In this document: positions 26,041 to 39,450 of the stretch, one piece after another
How the letters are laid out: each line of letters opens with the position of its first letter
Position numbering within the stretch: the stretch's first letter is position 1
Assembly (NCBI GenBank): GCA_013399855.1
Contig: VXAY01004360.1
Location: 2,151,386-2,215,385 of the forward strand
From: Oxyruncus cristatus
Lineage: Eukaryota > Chordata > Aves > Passeriformes > Cotingidae
Length of the DNA stretch: 64,000 nt
Reading direction: 5' to 3'
Translations under genes and position numbers: made by a program
The notes under the pieces: generated by a model
What the model saw: only the letters and a program-made list of their open reading frames with translations
Told to the model about the DNA's origin: nothing
Databases searched by the model: none

Positions 26041-26724
26041 ATAAAAGGCAGCTACAGATGAGGACCTCTCCTTCAGGCTGGGAAAGCATAAGCCTGTCTG
26101 AGGAAAAAAGGTACCTGGTGCAGAGTCTGGGGTGCTTTTCTCTATATTACTTTTGCAAGTAGCCCATTCTTTGGGCAAATTTCTAATTCTTTGTTGCTTC
26201 CTGGAAACAAAAATGGAATAGAATATATTTTGAGATGTGGGTTGAAAGGCAAGAGCATTTCAGACCACAGAAGAGCTGTTCCCTACTGTAGACCTGTGTT
26301 CACATCTTTACAGGGAGCACAAGAATGATATGAGACTACTGACTAGCTTGTTTCCAGACTTCAGCTCAGAGCTCAGTCCTACAGCTTTGGAACTGCATGG
26401 GAGGATTAGCAAAGGCCAAGGTATTGGTGGACTGCATCTGATGTACTGCAAAGGCAATTACTTGTAGTACTTCCTCATGATAGTGATCCTACAAGATACC
26501 GAAGAGTCCACAAAAGCAACAGGAAGCCTGATTTCCAAGGAAGAAAATTTTCCTTTTGATTCACTGAGTCACAAAACTCTCATAACCACTTAGTGTTCCG
26601 AGGTATTGCAATGGCAGAGTGCTAAAGCACAGGGGCAAGAGTTGAATTGTAAAACCATTCTGGCATGTTATTCAATAAGTGATCTGGGGTGAAAAAAACA
26701 GGAAAAAGAAAAAAAAAAAAAAGA
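26041..26724. other. Non-coding DNA ending in an A-rich run
   Basis: No gene or repeat recognised. The last 25 or so bases before the gap are a purine run (AGAAAAAAAAAAAAAAAGA type), which probably caused the assembly break. Confidence 0.6.
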
Positions 26725-26870
26725 NNNNNNNNNNNNNNNNNNNNNNNNNNNNNNNNNNNNNNNNNNNNNNNNNNNNNNNNNNNNNNNNNNNNNNNNNNNN
26801 NNNNNNNNNNNNNNNNNNNNNNNNNNNNNNNNNNNNNNNNNNNNNNNNNNNNNNNNNNNNNNNNNNNNNN
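26725..26870. other. Assembly gap (146 N)
   Basis: Unbroken run of N. The open frames that cross it are artefacts. The left flank is a poly-A/purine tract; the right flank, CACCACAAGACAACTGAGG, is ordinary sequence. Confidence 0.99.
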
Positions 26871-29071
26871 CACCACAAGACAACTGAGGGGACTGGGCTG
26901 GAAGAAGGAGATTGGCTCTTCAGGTAAGTTTAGCCCAACAAAACTTAGGCTTGTCTTACTGAGACTAGCTGAATTCACCTAGGGAACACACAAGCCAGTG
27001 CACTTTTCTGGGCAAGACCTGTATTTTTATGTGATTTAAAAAAACAACATGATTTTTACTGAAGTTGACACACAACTACATATTCCATACTGTATTATTT
27101 ATTCTATTTTGCATGGAAAATTATTGCTTCACAATTCTGAAATGCCTATTAAATTATCAAGATAATTTTCTTAAATTTCTGCATTTTTGTCATTTTTTTT
27201 TTTAAACCAGAGGAATTATTTTTAGGTATTGTTCTTCTTTTACATCACTTGTTGATATTAATGTGCTACAAAAGTCAAATTCAGTCTAACCCAGAGATCA
27301 TTCATTACACCTTTATGAAGTAAAATAGATGCATAAGAGCAAATGATGATTTATGACAAAATATTAAAGTAAGAGAGTTTTTGGCATAGGCCCCCTATAA
27401 TGAACACTAGTGTCACAAAATATTCTTAAATCCAGTCATGCGTATTCTGCTTTATATTAAATATTTTGTCTCACAGGGCTGGAAAGAACTCAGTAGACCT
27501 TTTCAACGGGACATTGAATAAATAAAGCACTTGTTAGATCAAATGTATGTACCAAATTGCAGAGGAATAAATGATGCTGAATATACCTTTCCCTGTGTGG
27601 ATAGAAAATCAACCGAGAAGTTTTACAGAGGCAGAGTCTGCTCAGGATGAGCCTTACGGACCTTTCCTGACTGAAAGGAATAATTTGCTTGTTGACACTG
27701 CTAAAACTATAGACAAAATCCAGGGTAAAGTAGTAAAATAAGATAATGATAGCCAAAAGAAAACGTGAAAGTTAGGATAAATTTGAAAAGGTACTGTGCC
27801 CTCATGCCCATCTCTTGGGATGTGGAGGCAACTGGTCTCCACAGCAGTTCTTCTGATACCTGTGTTGGCAAAGTCACTTCTTTTCTCCTCTACATGTGCT
27901 GCAAGTAGAAGTGAAGAAAAAGGAGGTCATCAGTTGTCTTCTGGCACCACTTCCCTGCATGGTATCTTTTGTCATGCGGGAGTTGTGTTCGCATAGCAGC
28001 TGGGGAACCCAACTGGTTCTACATCCCTCCCTGGAAGCAAATCTTTGTTGGCCTAGGATATTTTTGTCATTCCAGCAGGCTGGACAAAAATAAGACATTA
28101 ATCCCATGTGCCTTGCTCAAGCTTGAAAGCAGCTGGTGTCCTAAAATATAAACCTTTGTTATTCCCATCAACTCTCTTTCAAGAAAAGAGACTGCTATTC
28201 CTGAATTAGGACCAGCATCAAAAGCTCTAGTGATTTACAGTTCTGTCAGATGTTTCATCCAGAAGTACTGTTCATAGACTGTTGCATTAGCTGATTTATC
28301 TTTTTCAGGCCAAACACTGGATTTTTAGAGCATGGTTTTTATTGACTATCGAGTGGATCTCAGCAGATATTAACACTGTGAGCGGGGCCTTTCACTGCCT
28401 ATGCAGAACACTACAGAAAAATACAATCAAGTGACATAACTGATAGATCATTTGCCCACAACTTACACACAGCTCTGGCTGTGTTACAGTATGTCAACTG
28501 CTTCAGACCAACAGAGCCCATTGTTTCTGCCAAGGAGAAACACATGCAGGATAAATGTGAAACTGCAAAGTGAGTATGAAAAGGGATTATAAACTTAAAT
28601 GCACTGAACTGAACCAAACTGAGACATCAGGGTTATCTCTGTCTTCTTTTGGACAGTGCCATGTTCTCAGGCTTAGGAATGGCATACAGTAGACCAGGAC
28701 TCCCATAAACTATGAAATCAGGAGAATAATAGACTGAATGAAATTTCTGTTGAATTCATGCAGAGAATGGAGACTCAGTTTTGAAGTATTTTATAGCAGA
28801 CCTCAAAAAAGAGTGTGCAGGGAATTAATTGTGTTGGGATGGAGTGAGACTGGGCTTGAAATCTAGGAACAACTGAAGCTGAGAGTTTAGGAGAGCCTAC
28901 TTTGCTGCTGGTTACCACCCATGCTGGCTTTCCAACACTCATCACAGGAAAGGAAAATGCCTTCTTTAATGTTACCTTAGGTCTTCCATTGTATGAGGTG
29001 ACACCATTGTCTGGGCTTCTCAGTAAAAGAGCAACATGAAGCTTCTGGAGGCATCCAGCAGACAGGTACAA
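26871..29071. other. Non-coding AT-rich DNA, no gene seen
   Basis: No gene, transposon or RNA signal was supported. Short overlapping open frames near 27800-28150 on both strands have no domain features. Confidence 0.5.
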
Positions 29072-29495
29072 AGTTGATCAAGGGACTGGAGCATCTCTCT
29101 TATGAGGAAAGGCTGAGGAAACGGGGCCTGTTCAGCCTTGAGAAGAGATGACTAAGAGGGGACCTCATTGATGTCTATAAATATCTGAAGGAGGAGTGCC
29201 AAGAAGATGGAGCCAGGCTTTCTTGGTGGAGCCAACTGTTAAGACAAAAGGCAATGAAGAGAAACTGGTGCACAGGAGGTTCCACCTGAACATGAAGAAG
29301 AACTTCCTTACTTTGTGGGTGACTGAGAACTGGAACAGATTGCCCAGAGAGGTTGTGGGGTCTCCCTCACTGCAGATATTCAAGAACTGTCTGTATGCAA
29401 TTCCGTTCAATGTGCTGTAGGATGACTCTGCTTGAACAGGGAGGTTGGGCCACTGTGGTCCCTTCCAACCTGACCCAGTCTGTGATTCTGTGATT
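29072..29495 (+). mobile_element. CR1 LINE 3' fragment
   Basis: Plus-strand CR1. It starts GATCAAGGGACTGGAGCATC and runs through TATGAGGAAAGGCTGAGGAA and TTCAGCCTTGAGAAG to the terminal TCTGTGATTCTGTGATT. The reading frame at 29196-29420 keeps the ORF2 C-terminal phrases EEKLVHRRFHLNMKKNF and NRLPREVVGSPSLQIF. A stop in the FSLEKR region (AGATGA) and frameshifts break it. The subfamily differs from the copies at 13192, 40719 and 44221. Confidence 0.93.
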
Positions 29496-32400
29496 GCTAA
29501 AGAAGTAGACATCTTTCTGCTAAGAAAATTAAAAATTAAAGGGGGTGTTTATTCTTTCTGTATAATATTCCCCAAAGACACTGTTGAAAAAATAGTAGGA
29601 AAAGTTCAAATCTGCATATTCACTGAATACTTTCTTACACTCAGATTTTTCCTCCTCAGGTGTATGCTAGATGGAAAGGTTATGATGATCTCCAACACAG
29701 TGCTCAGATGCAAAATATCAGTCATGCCAATCACAATAATGGTTTGGGCAAATAGGCAATTTGGATCAACATCTACTTGATCTGCATCGTGGGACACAAA
29801 GAGTAAATCAGCACAGGTAAGTTATGTAGGCACAGGCTTAAAACAGTGAAAATGCCACTATCATCCTTTTTCCTGTTGAGACTTGACACTTTACGTGATT
29901 CTTAATGCCCACTAAATCCCATGTTCCCATCTGTCATGACAGGATGTCCTCTGCAGAGAGCAGTGCTGCCTACCACAGCTTTGGAAAGAGTCAGGCTAAC
30001 AGAAAACTAAAGGCTTATCACTCTGCAAAGAAGATGGATGCTATCCAAGAAACCAGATTATGTAAAGGGCATTTTTTACAGGCATCTTTGTTGTTATCAC
30101 TAATATCACTGGACTGGACTGACAACAGCTCAAGGCAACTGTCGATGGAAGAACAACAATATGTCTGCCACAAGCACATTAGTTAACAAAGCTTTTGTTA
30201 CACTTTGATTCATTGTCTAGTTGGGAATCAAGACTAGTTATTAAACATTTCAGAGAGAGAAAGGATTGCTATGACAACAAAGTATGAATAATTCATCTGA
30301 AGGGGAGAGGGGACGTGCAATAATAGAACAATTGCTAAAATTCTTCTTAAAGGATTTGTGTGCATCAAAAGCAATAATAAAAAAGAAGAGTTTCAATCTA
30401 TGCTATCTCACTAACAGCAGCTTAAAAAACATCTGTCATCTTTGGTGGCTCGCACAATACAAGTTAGAGTACAAAATTTGCAGCTTCTTACTTCTCATAA
30501 ATAGAGAGCAAGAGCCCAAAAAACAATCAGGAAACCTCTCACTGAAGGTTTAGATGTCTGCACTTGGTTAAAATTTTGGATTTTGTTTCTCTCATAATTG
30601 TTGAGGCATGTAAGTCAGTGACATGACCCAAAATACAGTAAAATACTAAAAGGCAAGGTTCTTTAGATTAAGTTCTATTTCTATGGAAATTTTCTAGTCT
30701 TTTCTAGAAGAATTAAAAGGAATTGGGGAAAAAGTAATTTTAGTGCAAGAATGAAAGTGGTCTTATAATCTCCATTGCGTTATTTTATGTATCATTCTGA
30801 TCTCTTACCAGGAAGGCTTTCAATTCAAACAACTGAATTTTGTTCAATTCTCTTTAACATACAACATGTGCATTTTTAGCAAAGCATGGCAATTCTTGCT
30901 AAAAATATTTATTTTTTTAAAAGCTGGTTCATCTTTCCTTTCAAGTAAAGATAGCAGTCCATAAAGTAATTAAATACTGACTCCCTGAAAAGCTACCCTA
31001 GATTAGTCTACAAAAGCAAATAGTGTAGGCAGCAGCAATAAAAGTGTTTCTGGCCTGCTTTTTTCCCACCATGACTGGTCATGATGCCTGTTTGTATTTC
31101 TGGTACCATGGAGAAGAGCATGAGAACATGTAGCCTGTTTTTATCATGTACTCACACACAAGGCAACCTGGATGAGATCAAGACAGAGAAAAATCTATTC
31201 TGGCTGTTAAATAAAGAGAAGGACAATTGCTGTTTTAAAGGCAGTAGTGTATGAAGACGATTGACAAAGAAAGAAAAAAAAGAAAATTAAAAAAAAAGAA
31301 AACTAGGATTTTTTCTTAACCAGTAAAAAAAAAAAAAAAGAAATTACCCAGCTCTGAAATTTGAAACTATAAGCCTTGTTTATATCTTTGATTAAATAAA
31401 TTAATGAATACATTAAAATAGAACATTATAGAATAGAAACTTTAAAATTGCATATGCATAACTTAAAGTGAATTTGAATTATAATACAAATGTGTTATTA
31501 GTTTAATAAAGTTTGATATCTGGTCCTGTTTTGATAAAATTAATTTAGGTGGTTTCCTTCTGCGGTATAAAAAAGGTTACTGTGGCTGCATTGCTGTGCA
31601 ACTCAATAAAAATGTCCTTAGGATTTTTAGCATGTGAAATAAGCACACACAGCTAGCAGCTAAACCGATGGGAAAGAAGGTCATAACTCCTTTAGCCACT
31701 AAATCGTACTGTATCTGAAATAGATCTACACAATGTGCCTGAAAAATCAACTTTGTAGAAAGCATTAAAGCTCATATTCATGAATCCTGGTAGATCACTG
31801 TTTTGTTTTGCTTTTTGTTTTTTTTTTTTTTATCCAGTGTGAACTTTCATAGAAACTAAAGAAGCTTTCAAATTCAAAGTACTAATCTTTAAAAGCCAGA
31901 TGAGGACTTACTGCAGCATTGAATTCCAGAAGTAAGTTATACTTTGCCTACCTGTATGTGGCTTTTTATGTGCTTTGTATTTAAATTTTCCCTTCAGTCT
32001 TTTTTCCCTTGTATTTTGAAACAAGTTTAGAAAAATTCTTTCTCCTTTAACTCTTCCACATGTTAATTGCTTCTTTTCTTCCCTTTACCTTCTTCCTTGC
32101 ACAACAGCTTTCATAAGCTCTCTAATGATGAATTAAGCAGATGAAGCAAGATTTCATTGAAAAAAACAAGAGAAGAACAGGTAATTGGTCTTCTCAATTT
32201 GCAAGGCAAAGCTGGCTGGGATCAGGAGTCAGTGGATGTAGGCTGTCTGTCCACACCTGCAGGCACAGCAGGGATGTGAGGTAATCACAATATGATGAGG
32301 AAGCGTAACTGGGCTACCTGGCCAGAGAATTTACCTCCAGTTGGCTATGGAGTTCATGAGACTTTGTGTGCAATATGGGAGACTCAGGACTCATTCACAT

Positions 32401-34377
32401 AACAAGATCAGTGCCTAAGATGCAATTTCTTCACTCTTTTGTGCAGACTCAGGAAAAAGGTAATATGTTATCAGAGAAACTAAGTGTATTTTTGCAGCAG
32501 CTGATGCCAGACAGAAGTCCCATCTGCACACAGACTGAGTCACTGCATGGTTCAGTCCACCGGGATGGAGTTGTAAATTACAATTAGACCATCCACGTGC
32601 TTCAACAGCTGAACTTGGCTAGGTAGATTGTAATGGTAGATTTTACAGGTACTAGCAGAAATGTGGTGTCTACTCTTTTCACCTGTGTGCTCTCAATGAA
32701 GGATGTGCTTCCTAGCCCAGATACAATCACCTTCCAGAATGTCCAAAATGCAAGTTATGTCTATGGTTACCTCTGTTAAGACCCATCTGTAATTTCTTGT
32801 TTCTATTGGGAACAGAAATGAAAGTGTTAAAATATCGAGGAGAAAGCTCACTCTAGGGCTTTTTCTAAGCTTTTACACCTAAGGAGGTGTAAAGCTCCCT
32901 GATTTCATTAAGCTATGAAAGAAAATAACTCATTTGTAAATTGACCAGAAAGAGGGAAATGTGAAATTGTACAAGCCATACTAACCTAATGATATTTTCA
33001 ATTCAGTCTTACTATCAAAAAATTTAGATAGTTCAGGACAGTACTTTAACTTCAGCTGTGAATATGCAGCTAATGTCAAACCTGGTTTATTCACTTTTTC
33101 CCTGGAAATGCTGTTGATCTGCATGATTATTATATTTTATGGTAAGAAATCAGAAGAAAAATTTATCAATTCCCATTTTCCTATGTTAACTCTACATCAG
33201 TCAACATTGCCATTAATGCCATGTAATATTGTAGAAGTCTTCTAAAAAGGGCCTCTGAAACTTGTATTCTGAGTAGCACAATAATGAAAGAAGTCTCTTT
33301 TTTTATATATATACCCTTAAATACAGGGCATCTTCCTGTTTGTTGTGAAGTAGTTGCTATTGCTTTTATTGCAAATAATGTGGCAGTTGCTCAGAACATA
33401 TTTTTCAGTTCACTTTGTTTCTCTCTGCTATTGGAAAGGTTGGCAAAGTGCATCAAAAATAGTTATCCAAAATTAGGCTTCAGTTGCATAGATCTGAACA
33501 TCCAGCATCTTCCATTAATGCCATTTGGAGAAAGAGCATTCATCATCTAATTCATCACTTAATAATTTAGGTCCATTTTACACAGGCATGCAGGTCTACA
33601 CATGTATTTGTTTGTTTTCTCTTTCCTCTTGTGTTGGCAGTTTAGGCAACTGCAGAGCTAAGGTCTCTGAGTGAGAGAAGGGACAGGAGCAACTCAGGGC
33701 AAACTGTAGCAACTGTTAGTAAGCTTGTCTGACACAAATTACAAGAAGCAGAAGTGGAAGAAAAGCAAGGTGTTTTTTGAAATCACGCACTGACCAGAAA
33801 GGACCATGAGCAAATCAACTTCCCAAACATTGATTAGTGACTGCTCAGTGAAGGTTCAGATCAGTTTTTCTGTGAATATTTGTTCACATTTGAGTATGAA
33901 TTCAGATTTTATGGTTTTGTTTGCAAGCCGTTTGTGCCTGTCTTTCAAAATTGTTTGAGTGCTTGAGGTCTTCTATTACTGTGTAAAGCAAACAGCAGCC
34001 TGAAATGCACAAACATTTACCAAGAGAATACTTCACGTAGTGTAAAATGTCCCGTTTAGATTTTGTGCTGGGATGAAGAATTACATAAATCATCCAGAAA
34101 CAAAGAGGTTGAGTTATGTAACAAAGCATCAGAGCATGAACTGTGAATGGGAGCCAGTGGAACAAACACTTTGCAAATGATCTGTAGACCTGGAACAAAT
34201 TCACTCTTGGCATTCCCATATAAACTCTATTAAACCTGAGATTTTTATAGTCTGTATGAGGATAGTTTCCCAGAGAAAAGAATGCATGAACATGCTTGGA
34301 AATTCTTCTGGTGCTTTATCTATTTATTTGCTCATGTTTACAAACATACAAGGTGATGTTCTGCTGAAGCATCCAAT
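29496..34377. other. Non-coding AT-rich DNA, simple repeats, one hairpin
   Basis: No gene seen in nearly 5 kb. It holds A-rich low-complexity DNA at about 31265-31340, a T-rich run at about 31800-31832, and a small perfect-looking hairpin at 32868-32896. The 93-codon frame at 29905-30186 and the 105-codon frame at 33902-34219 have no recognisable domain. Confidence 0.5.
32868..32896. repeat. Short inverted repeat (hairpin)
   Basis: AGCTTTTACACCT is followed by AAGG and then AGGTGTAAAGCT. The 12-bp stem has one bulged T and a 4-nt loop. Function unknown. Confidence 0.75.
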
Positions 34378-34506
34378 TGAAACAGGTTGTCCAGAGCAGT
34401 TTTATCCATCCTTTAAGATATTCAATACCTGACCGGACATGGTCCTGGACAACCTGCTAATGAACCTGCTTTGAGCAGGAATGCCTGCCTAGGCAGCCTT
34501 CAACAT
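34378..34506 (+). mobile_element. Small CR1 LINE fragment
   Basis: Plus-strand CR1 3' UTR scrap. GAAACAGGTTGTCCAGAGCAG matches the family's GAACAGGTTGCCCAGAG phrase. GTCCTGGACAACCTGCTAAT and CCTGCTTTGAGCAGG match the tail of the branch that ends in a GACCTGGACAACCTGCTC phrase. Truncated at both ends. Confidence 0.78.
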
Positions 34507-35734
34507 GAGCACTACTGTCTGTTCTTTGATTCTTCCATTTATTTCTATTCTCAACTTCATCCATGTCAAAAATGCTTTGCTGCTGAAGATCTGTGCATCT
34601 CAAATCAAATCAAATCTAGGGGAGCCATTGCACTTCTGCACCAGAGAATTGCTGACATAATGGCTACCACTGCAGAGACTGATCCAGCATTGCCCATCAT
34701 TTTGGAAGTCCCATCTATGAGCCTAGCATAATATGTGCTGCCTTTTTTAAATGATGGGGCTTTACTCTCACAATGGACAGGTGCAACACTAGTGATCCAG
34801 CATGGATGGTAGTTTTGTATCTCACAGTCTCCTGCTCCTGTTCCTCCTGGAAGAGGCTTAGCACACTCTCTTTAGCAGAAATTCAAGTAGTGCCCAAATG
34901 AAACTGAATTCTCCCTATGGCACACAGGCACTTGAAACACCCTTTTCTTCAGGACATGCACATCAACCTAGTGTTTCTAGTATTTTTTTCAGGTACAATC
35001 CAAGTTCTAGATATTTGAATTGTTGTTTTTCCAGAAATTTTCTAAATCTTTTTGCCATTTGCCCACTTAGGAAAAAAAATGAAACTAAAACAACTATAAC
35101 CAGAAGGGAAATCAGACTAAATGGTGGATTAGTCTTTTTTAAAAAACACATTAAACATGCCCACTCCATACAATTGCTTAGATTAGAAAAGACCTTTAAG
35201 ATGAAGTTCATTTTTAAGTTGCGTTGCCACGTCATGCTTAACAAAGCATGCTGTACATTAATAACAGAATACAGAAGAGCTACTTAAGTTAGTTAATCCT
35301 TAAAAAAAAAGTAAGATATTTAAAGAGGGGAAAGAAAAATAATTAGCTTTTTAATATTCTGCTTGCATTATGGTATGTGCATCTATCAACAGATGAGAGA
35401 GGCAACTTAAATCTCAGCAAGCAGAAGCAAAGACATAGATGTCCTACTGTGATTTTAATTCAGTGTATAAATATCTAGGAGGGAGAAAAAAAAGAGTACT
35501 CTAGAGGTAATTTATAAGTTCTGGTAATGTATTCAATGGTTAGCATTATAGGAAATTATTAGAAGGTACACCAATGAAAAGTCAACAGGTAGAAGGAAAA
35601 TTATTTTGTTATACCATACCATGCCATGCTAGCTGAGATCATGATCTAGTTGCTGTTCAGGATCTGTTTTCAAAGACAAGGTTGTTATGACTGGAATTCC
35701 AGACATGATCAGATGCTGTGCCATGTCACTCTTT
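34507..35734. other. Non-coding DNA, no gene seen
   Basis: The 129-codon plus frame at 34898-35287 overlaps a 93-codon minus frame. Neither has domain features or splice context, so both are taken as chance. Confidence 0.5.
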
Positions 35735-35868
35735 AATCAGAGAATCGTAGGACAGTTTGTGTTGAAAGGGACCTTAAAGATCATCTAGTTCAGACACCTG
35801 TGTCGTGGGCAGGGACACCATCTGCTAGACCAGGTTGCACAAAGCCCTATCCAGCCTGGCCTTGAAAT
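35735..35868 (-). mobile_element. CR1 LINE 3'-end fragment
   Basis: Reverse-oriented CR1 3' terminus: AATCAGAGAATCGTAGGACA, then GTTGAAAGGGACCTTAAAGA, TCATCTAGTTCAGACACC, and CCTATCCAGCCTGGCCTTGA. Only about 134 bp, a severely 5'-truncated insertion. Confidence 0.93.
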
Positions 35869-38800
35869 CTACTGATTTACACAGGTCTGAGGAAGGACTT
35901 GATGAACTGAGAATGTAGGAGAAGAAGAATGCAAACAGGGGTCTAAATAGTTATGTGAGTTACTGATGACCTCTTCGTTCTGACCAGAAGATTTATAGCT
36001 TCATTTTTTATGCTAGGACTCAGATTCAGTGTCAGGTGGTAGTAACAAAAAGCACAGGGAATGAGTACTGCTCTGCTAAAGATTGCACCTTCTCAATATG
36101 TAGTTTAATTGACTTGATTTCTAAGCGCCTTTTGTATGCAACTCAATGGATTTTAAAAACCCTGTGAAAAGAATATTGGAAAAGTATCATTATGGCAAAT
36201 ACTGCTTCTAATAAAAACCCTTGATCCAGGGTCCAGGAATCTCAGACAGCCATTGCTACCAGACAGGATCTGGAGACTGAATTTCTAACGATTCTGCTGC
36301 CATGGGTTCTGGGTCATCACCATTCAACTTATTGTTGCAAGTAGGAAGCGCGGTCTAAAACTAAAGCCTGGTTTTCTCTCCTAATAAATCGTGAGATTTG
36401 CAAGGTGAAAAAAATATAAAATGTAGCTCTCTCCCCATTGTTGTGGAGGTTGGTGGACATTCAAGATAATTAATATAGTCAGGCTATGCTCTTTATCTCC
36501 CCAGACCAGTTAGGACATGTATTTCAGAAAGGTCTGTAGACATGAAAGAAGCTTGTAAGGTGAGAACTTTGATCTCAAATGGGGTTTAATGACTTGGACA
36601 TTTTTCATAATAATAACTATGAGCACTCTAAAAAGGGGAGCACATTTATGTAGTTATTTAAAGGATTGCTTCCTTCTGCCATTTGTTTTAACTGCAACCT
36701 ACAAAATCACAAACAATTTTGAACGTATTAATGGACAGCTATTTGAGAAAGCAACTTAGAAAATGAGATTATCTCTGTAAAGGCCAGTAACCAAGAAAAT
36801 AAGCAATAAAGAGTTTGATAGTTTGTTGTTTTGTTTTCTTTGTAACTTAAAGAATATTAAAATCTTTTAACATGGGTAAAGGGGGTGCCTACACTAGAGA
36901 AGCCATAAAACAGGAAAAAAATCAAGTGCCAAGAACCTGTTATGTTTCAATGGAAGGGACTGAAGAGAGCTACATGATGAAAAATTATATGACTGGCTCT
37001 TTCAGAATAGTTTCCCATTTCTAAAACAGGAAATTATGTGAAGATTAATGGTACCTTCCAAGACAATCTTCAAGAAAGTGCACAGCAAGTCATCGGAGAT
37101 GAGAGCTATTCTTAGCTTGCAGCTTGGGTACACGTGATTGTGGAGCAGTGTACAAAGAAAGATCTCCCTCCCGTTCCTAGTGGTGCACACCACTGTCTCC
37201 ACAGGCTTATTGTGGCAGTTTAGAGATATCCATAGACAGATATGTATCTGAGTGAGCACAGAAACCAAACTACCCTATGAGAGCCCCAGTCTGCATTACT
37301 GTTACCTGTTTTAAGGACCTATCCAGCCTTTTTGGGAGACTAAAGGAAAGAGTAGTTTCATGGTTCTAAATGAGATGCCACCAAAACTTTGTACCATCTC
37401 CTAAGGCTTGTCTGTGTTTTTTACCCTTAAAGTGTTGCTAATATAATTCAAAACTCCTGAAATTGAATGACCTAAGGTCAAAATAGTCTTCTTAATTGTA
37501 TGCAGCCATTTATAATTCTATCCAGTTTGTTTAGCATGTGCATATATGGCTGTGGTCATTTAGAATTCTTCATCTCAGCATCCTTGCCACACAGTGATGG
37601 TAGAAATAACACAATTCTCTGCACTATATACAGAAGGCTGTTGAGTCAGTAACTAAATGCTACCATTTTAAAATGGTAGCTATATTATGGTGTATATGTA
37701 TATGTATGTGTGGGTGCACATGCACTCATAGGAATGTTCATGTGCTTCCCCTGCAAGAATCAAACAGGAAAGAACAGATGCAAGAGGATCCCCCTTCTGC
37801 TTAGAGTTCTAGCTCTGGTGAACTGTGATGACTATGTTTATGGTACACAAATTGCCCCTCTGAGAGAAGAGGGAAATTAGCAAAACCACCATCAGAAATT
37901 TTTGAAAGTTTCCAAGTATGTATCAGACTGGCTGACAGTGCCATTTGCTCGCTGTCTGCAAAAGCAGATCCACAGTACACAACCAGCAATTAGGAACTAC
38001 ATCTCCAGCTACCAATAGCAGTTATAGTATTAGAAACAATGTCTGTAGGGAGACAACACCTTGCAATTCAAAATGCATAATTTGTTTAGAGACAGCCATG
38101 GGTGAAAGGGGCCTTAAGTTACAGCTAGCTAACTTGGAAGGTTTCTAGCAGTTTATGGCAGTGAAAATGTAATGAATGGCAAATGCTTAGGGCCAGTCAC
38201 TGGGAGAAATCTCCAGTGAGTTCATTCAAGAACCTACTTAAAAATTTATGACACAATTAAAAAATATATAAGTATATACCTACAACAGCCCAAAACCCCA
38301 GCCCTAAAAATAGCTCTGAGAAGGTTCAGAATTTGAGAAGGAAGTAAAGAATCTTTGGACAAAGAGTTTGTTGTCGAACATCTGTGCTATACCTTTTTGA
38401 GTGACTTTTTATGAGACTGATTGGAAAAAAGGCAGTTTGAGATAAATGAGGAATACTTGTTCAGGGGAAATGAAGACAGGAAAAGCAAATGCTGATGGAT
38501 TTTTCTCTGCCAAAGGGAAGTTTTCAAGGTGACATTGGAAATGATAAAGGACTTAGTTAAAGCTGAAAAAGATAAACAATATACACCAATGAGGAGCTCA
38601 AAACATGGTGTTTTGTTGGGTTTTTTTTACAATGGCCTCTGACTGGATTTTGTGTTATTTGGTGTTCAGCTAGGGAAATGCAGGATGGCTTGACAGCAGG
38701 AGTGCCTATCCATAATTAATTTCTGGGTTTAAAGGTACAAGCAACCCAGAAAAACCCTTGCTGTTTTTAATGAAAGCAGTTGTAACTTGGAACATAGATG

Positions 38801-39358
38801 AAGGAAGAAAGGCTTTTATTTATTTATTTAAATTATGGCTTTGGAAAGAAAAATTAAACACAGTAGGTAGAAAGATCCTGCACAGTTGTGAATTGATCTG
38901 TGTGTGTGTCTCTGCTGACTGAGAAATGGGCAAAATTTGGCACAATTTTATACTTTTTCCTTTTGACAGGTCAAAGCTTTCAGTACTGGAAATATGGATT
39001 TATTGTTACCGTGTGATTTTCTTGAAGAAGTTTTTGGACAGAACTAGGAAGAAGGACAATCTGTTAACTTTTTCATTGGGAAACTGCTTTACAGAGGTTT
39101 AGAAGACCACCTTTATTTTTAAAAGCTGAAAAAGAATGCATGGAATTTGTGTGGCTTGCCCAAAGCACAACAAACTATGAGCGTAAAATCCATTTTCCCA
39201 AACATCCAGTTTAAAACACAAAACTCTGACATGGACCCAGCCTTGCAGTAAGGAAGTGACGCTAAAGAGGCGAGGAATTTACCTCTGTATTGGCTTAAGG
39301 AAAGCTGGAAAAAATATGGAGCAGGCATAAGGAACAAATTGTGAGTGTGAATGCTCTT
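35869..39358. other. Non-coding AT-rich DNA
   Basis: No gene or transposon recognised in about 3.5 kb. It contains the 22-bp palindrome at 37659-37680 followed by a TATG/TGTG-rich stretch to about 37725, and a TTTA run near 38815-38830. Confidence 0.5.
37659..37680. repeat. 22-bp perfect palindrome
   Basis: Arms GCTACCATTTT and AAAATGGTAGC are exact reverse complements with no loop. It lies directly 5' of an alternating TATG/TGTG stretch. Confidence 0.95.
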
Positions 39359-39413
39359 GGCATGTTTATACTGCAAATTAAGGCATGTTTATACTGCAAA
39401 TTAAGGCATGTTT
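39359..39413. repeat. 23-bp tandem duplication, 2.4 copies
   Basis: The unit GGCATGTTTATACTGCAAATTAA occurs twice without a mismatch (39359-39381 and 39382-39404), followed by a partial third copy, GGCATGTTT. Identity of the units indicates a recent duplication or possibly an assembly artefact. Confidence 0.95.
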
Positions 39414-39450
39414 GTGGTCTTTAACAGTACCCTGTTAAGGAAACTTCCCT
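39414..39450. other. Short unique spacer before LTR-like block
   Basis: Unique sequence. The exact left edge of the following LTR-like block is uncertain. Confidence 0.3.

Noticed and set aside
26622..26982. Several open frames across the N run
   Set aside because: They are open only because N codons are not stops.
34898..35287. 129-codon plus-strand open frame
   Set aside because: Overlapped by an open minus frame, no domain, no supporting context.
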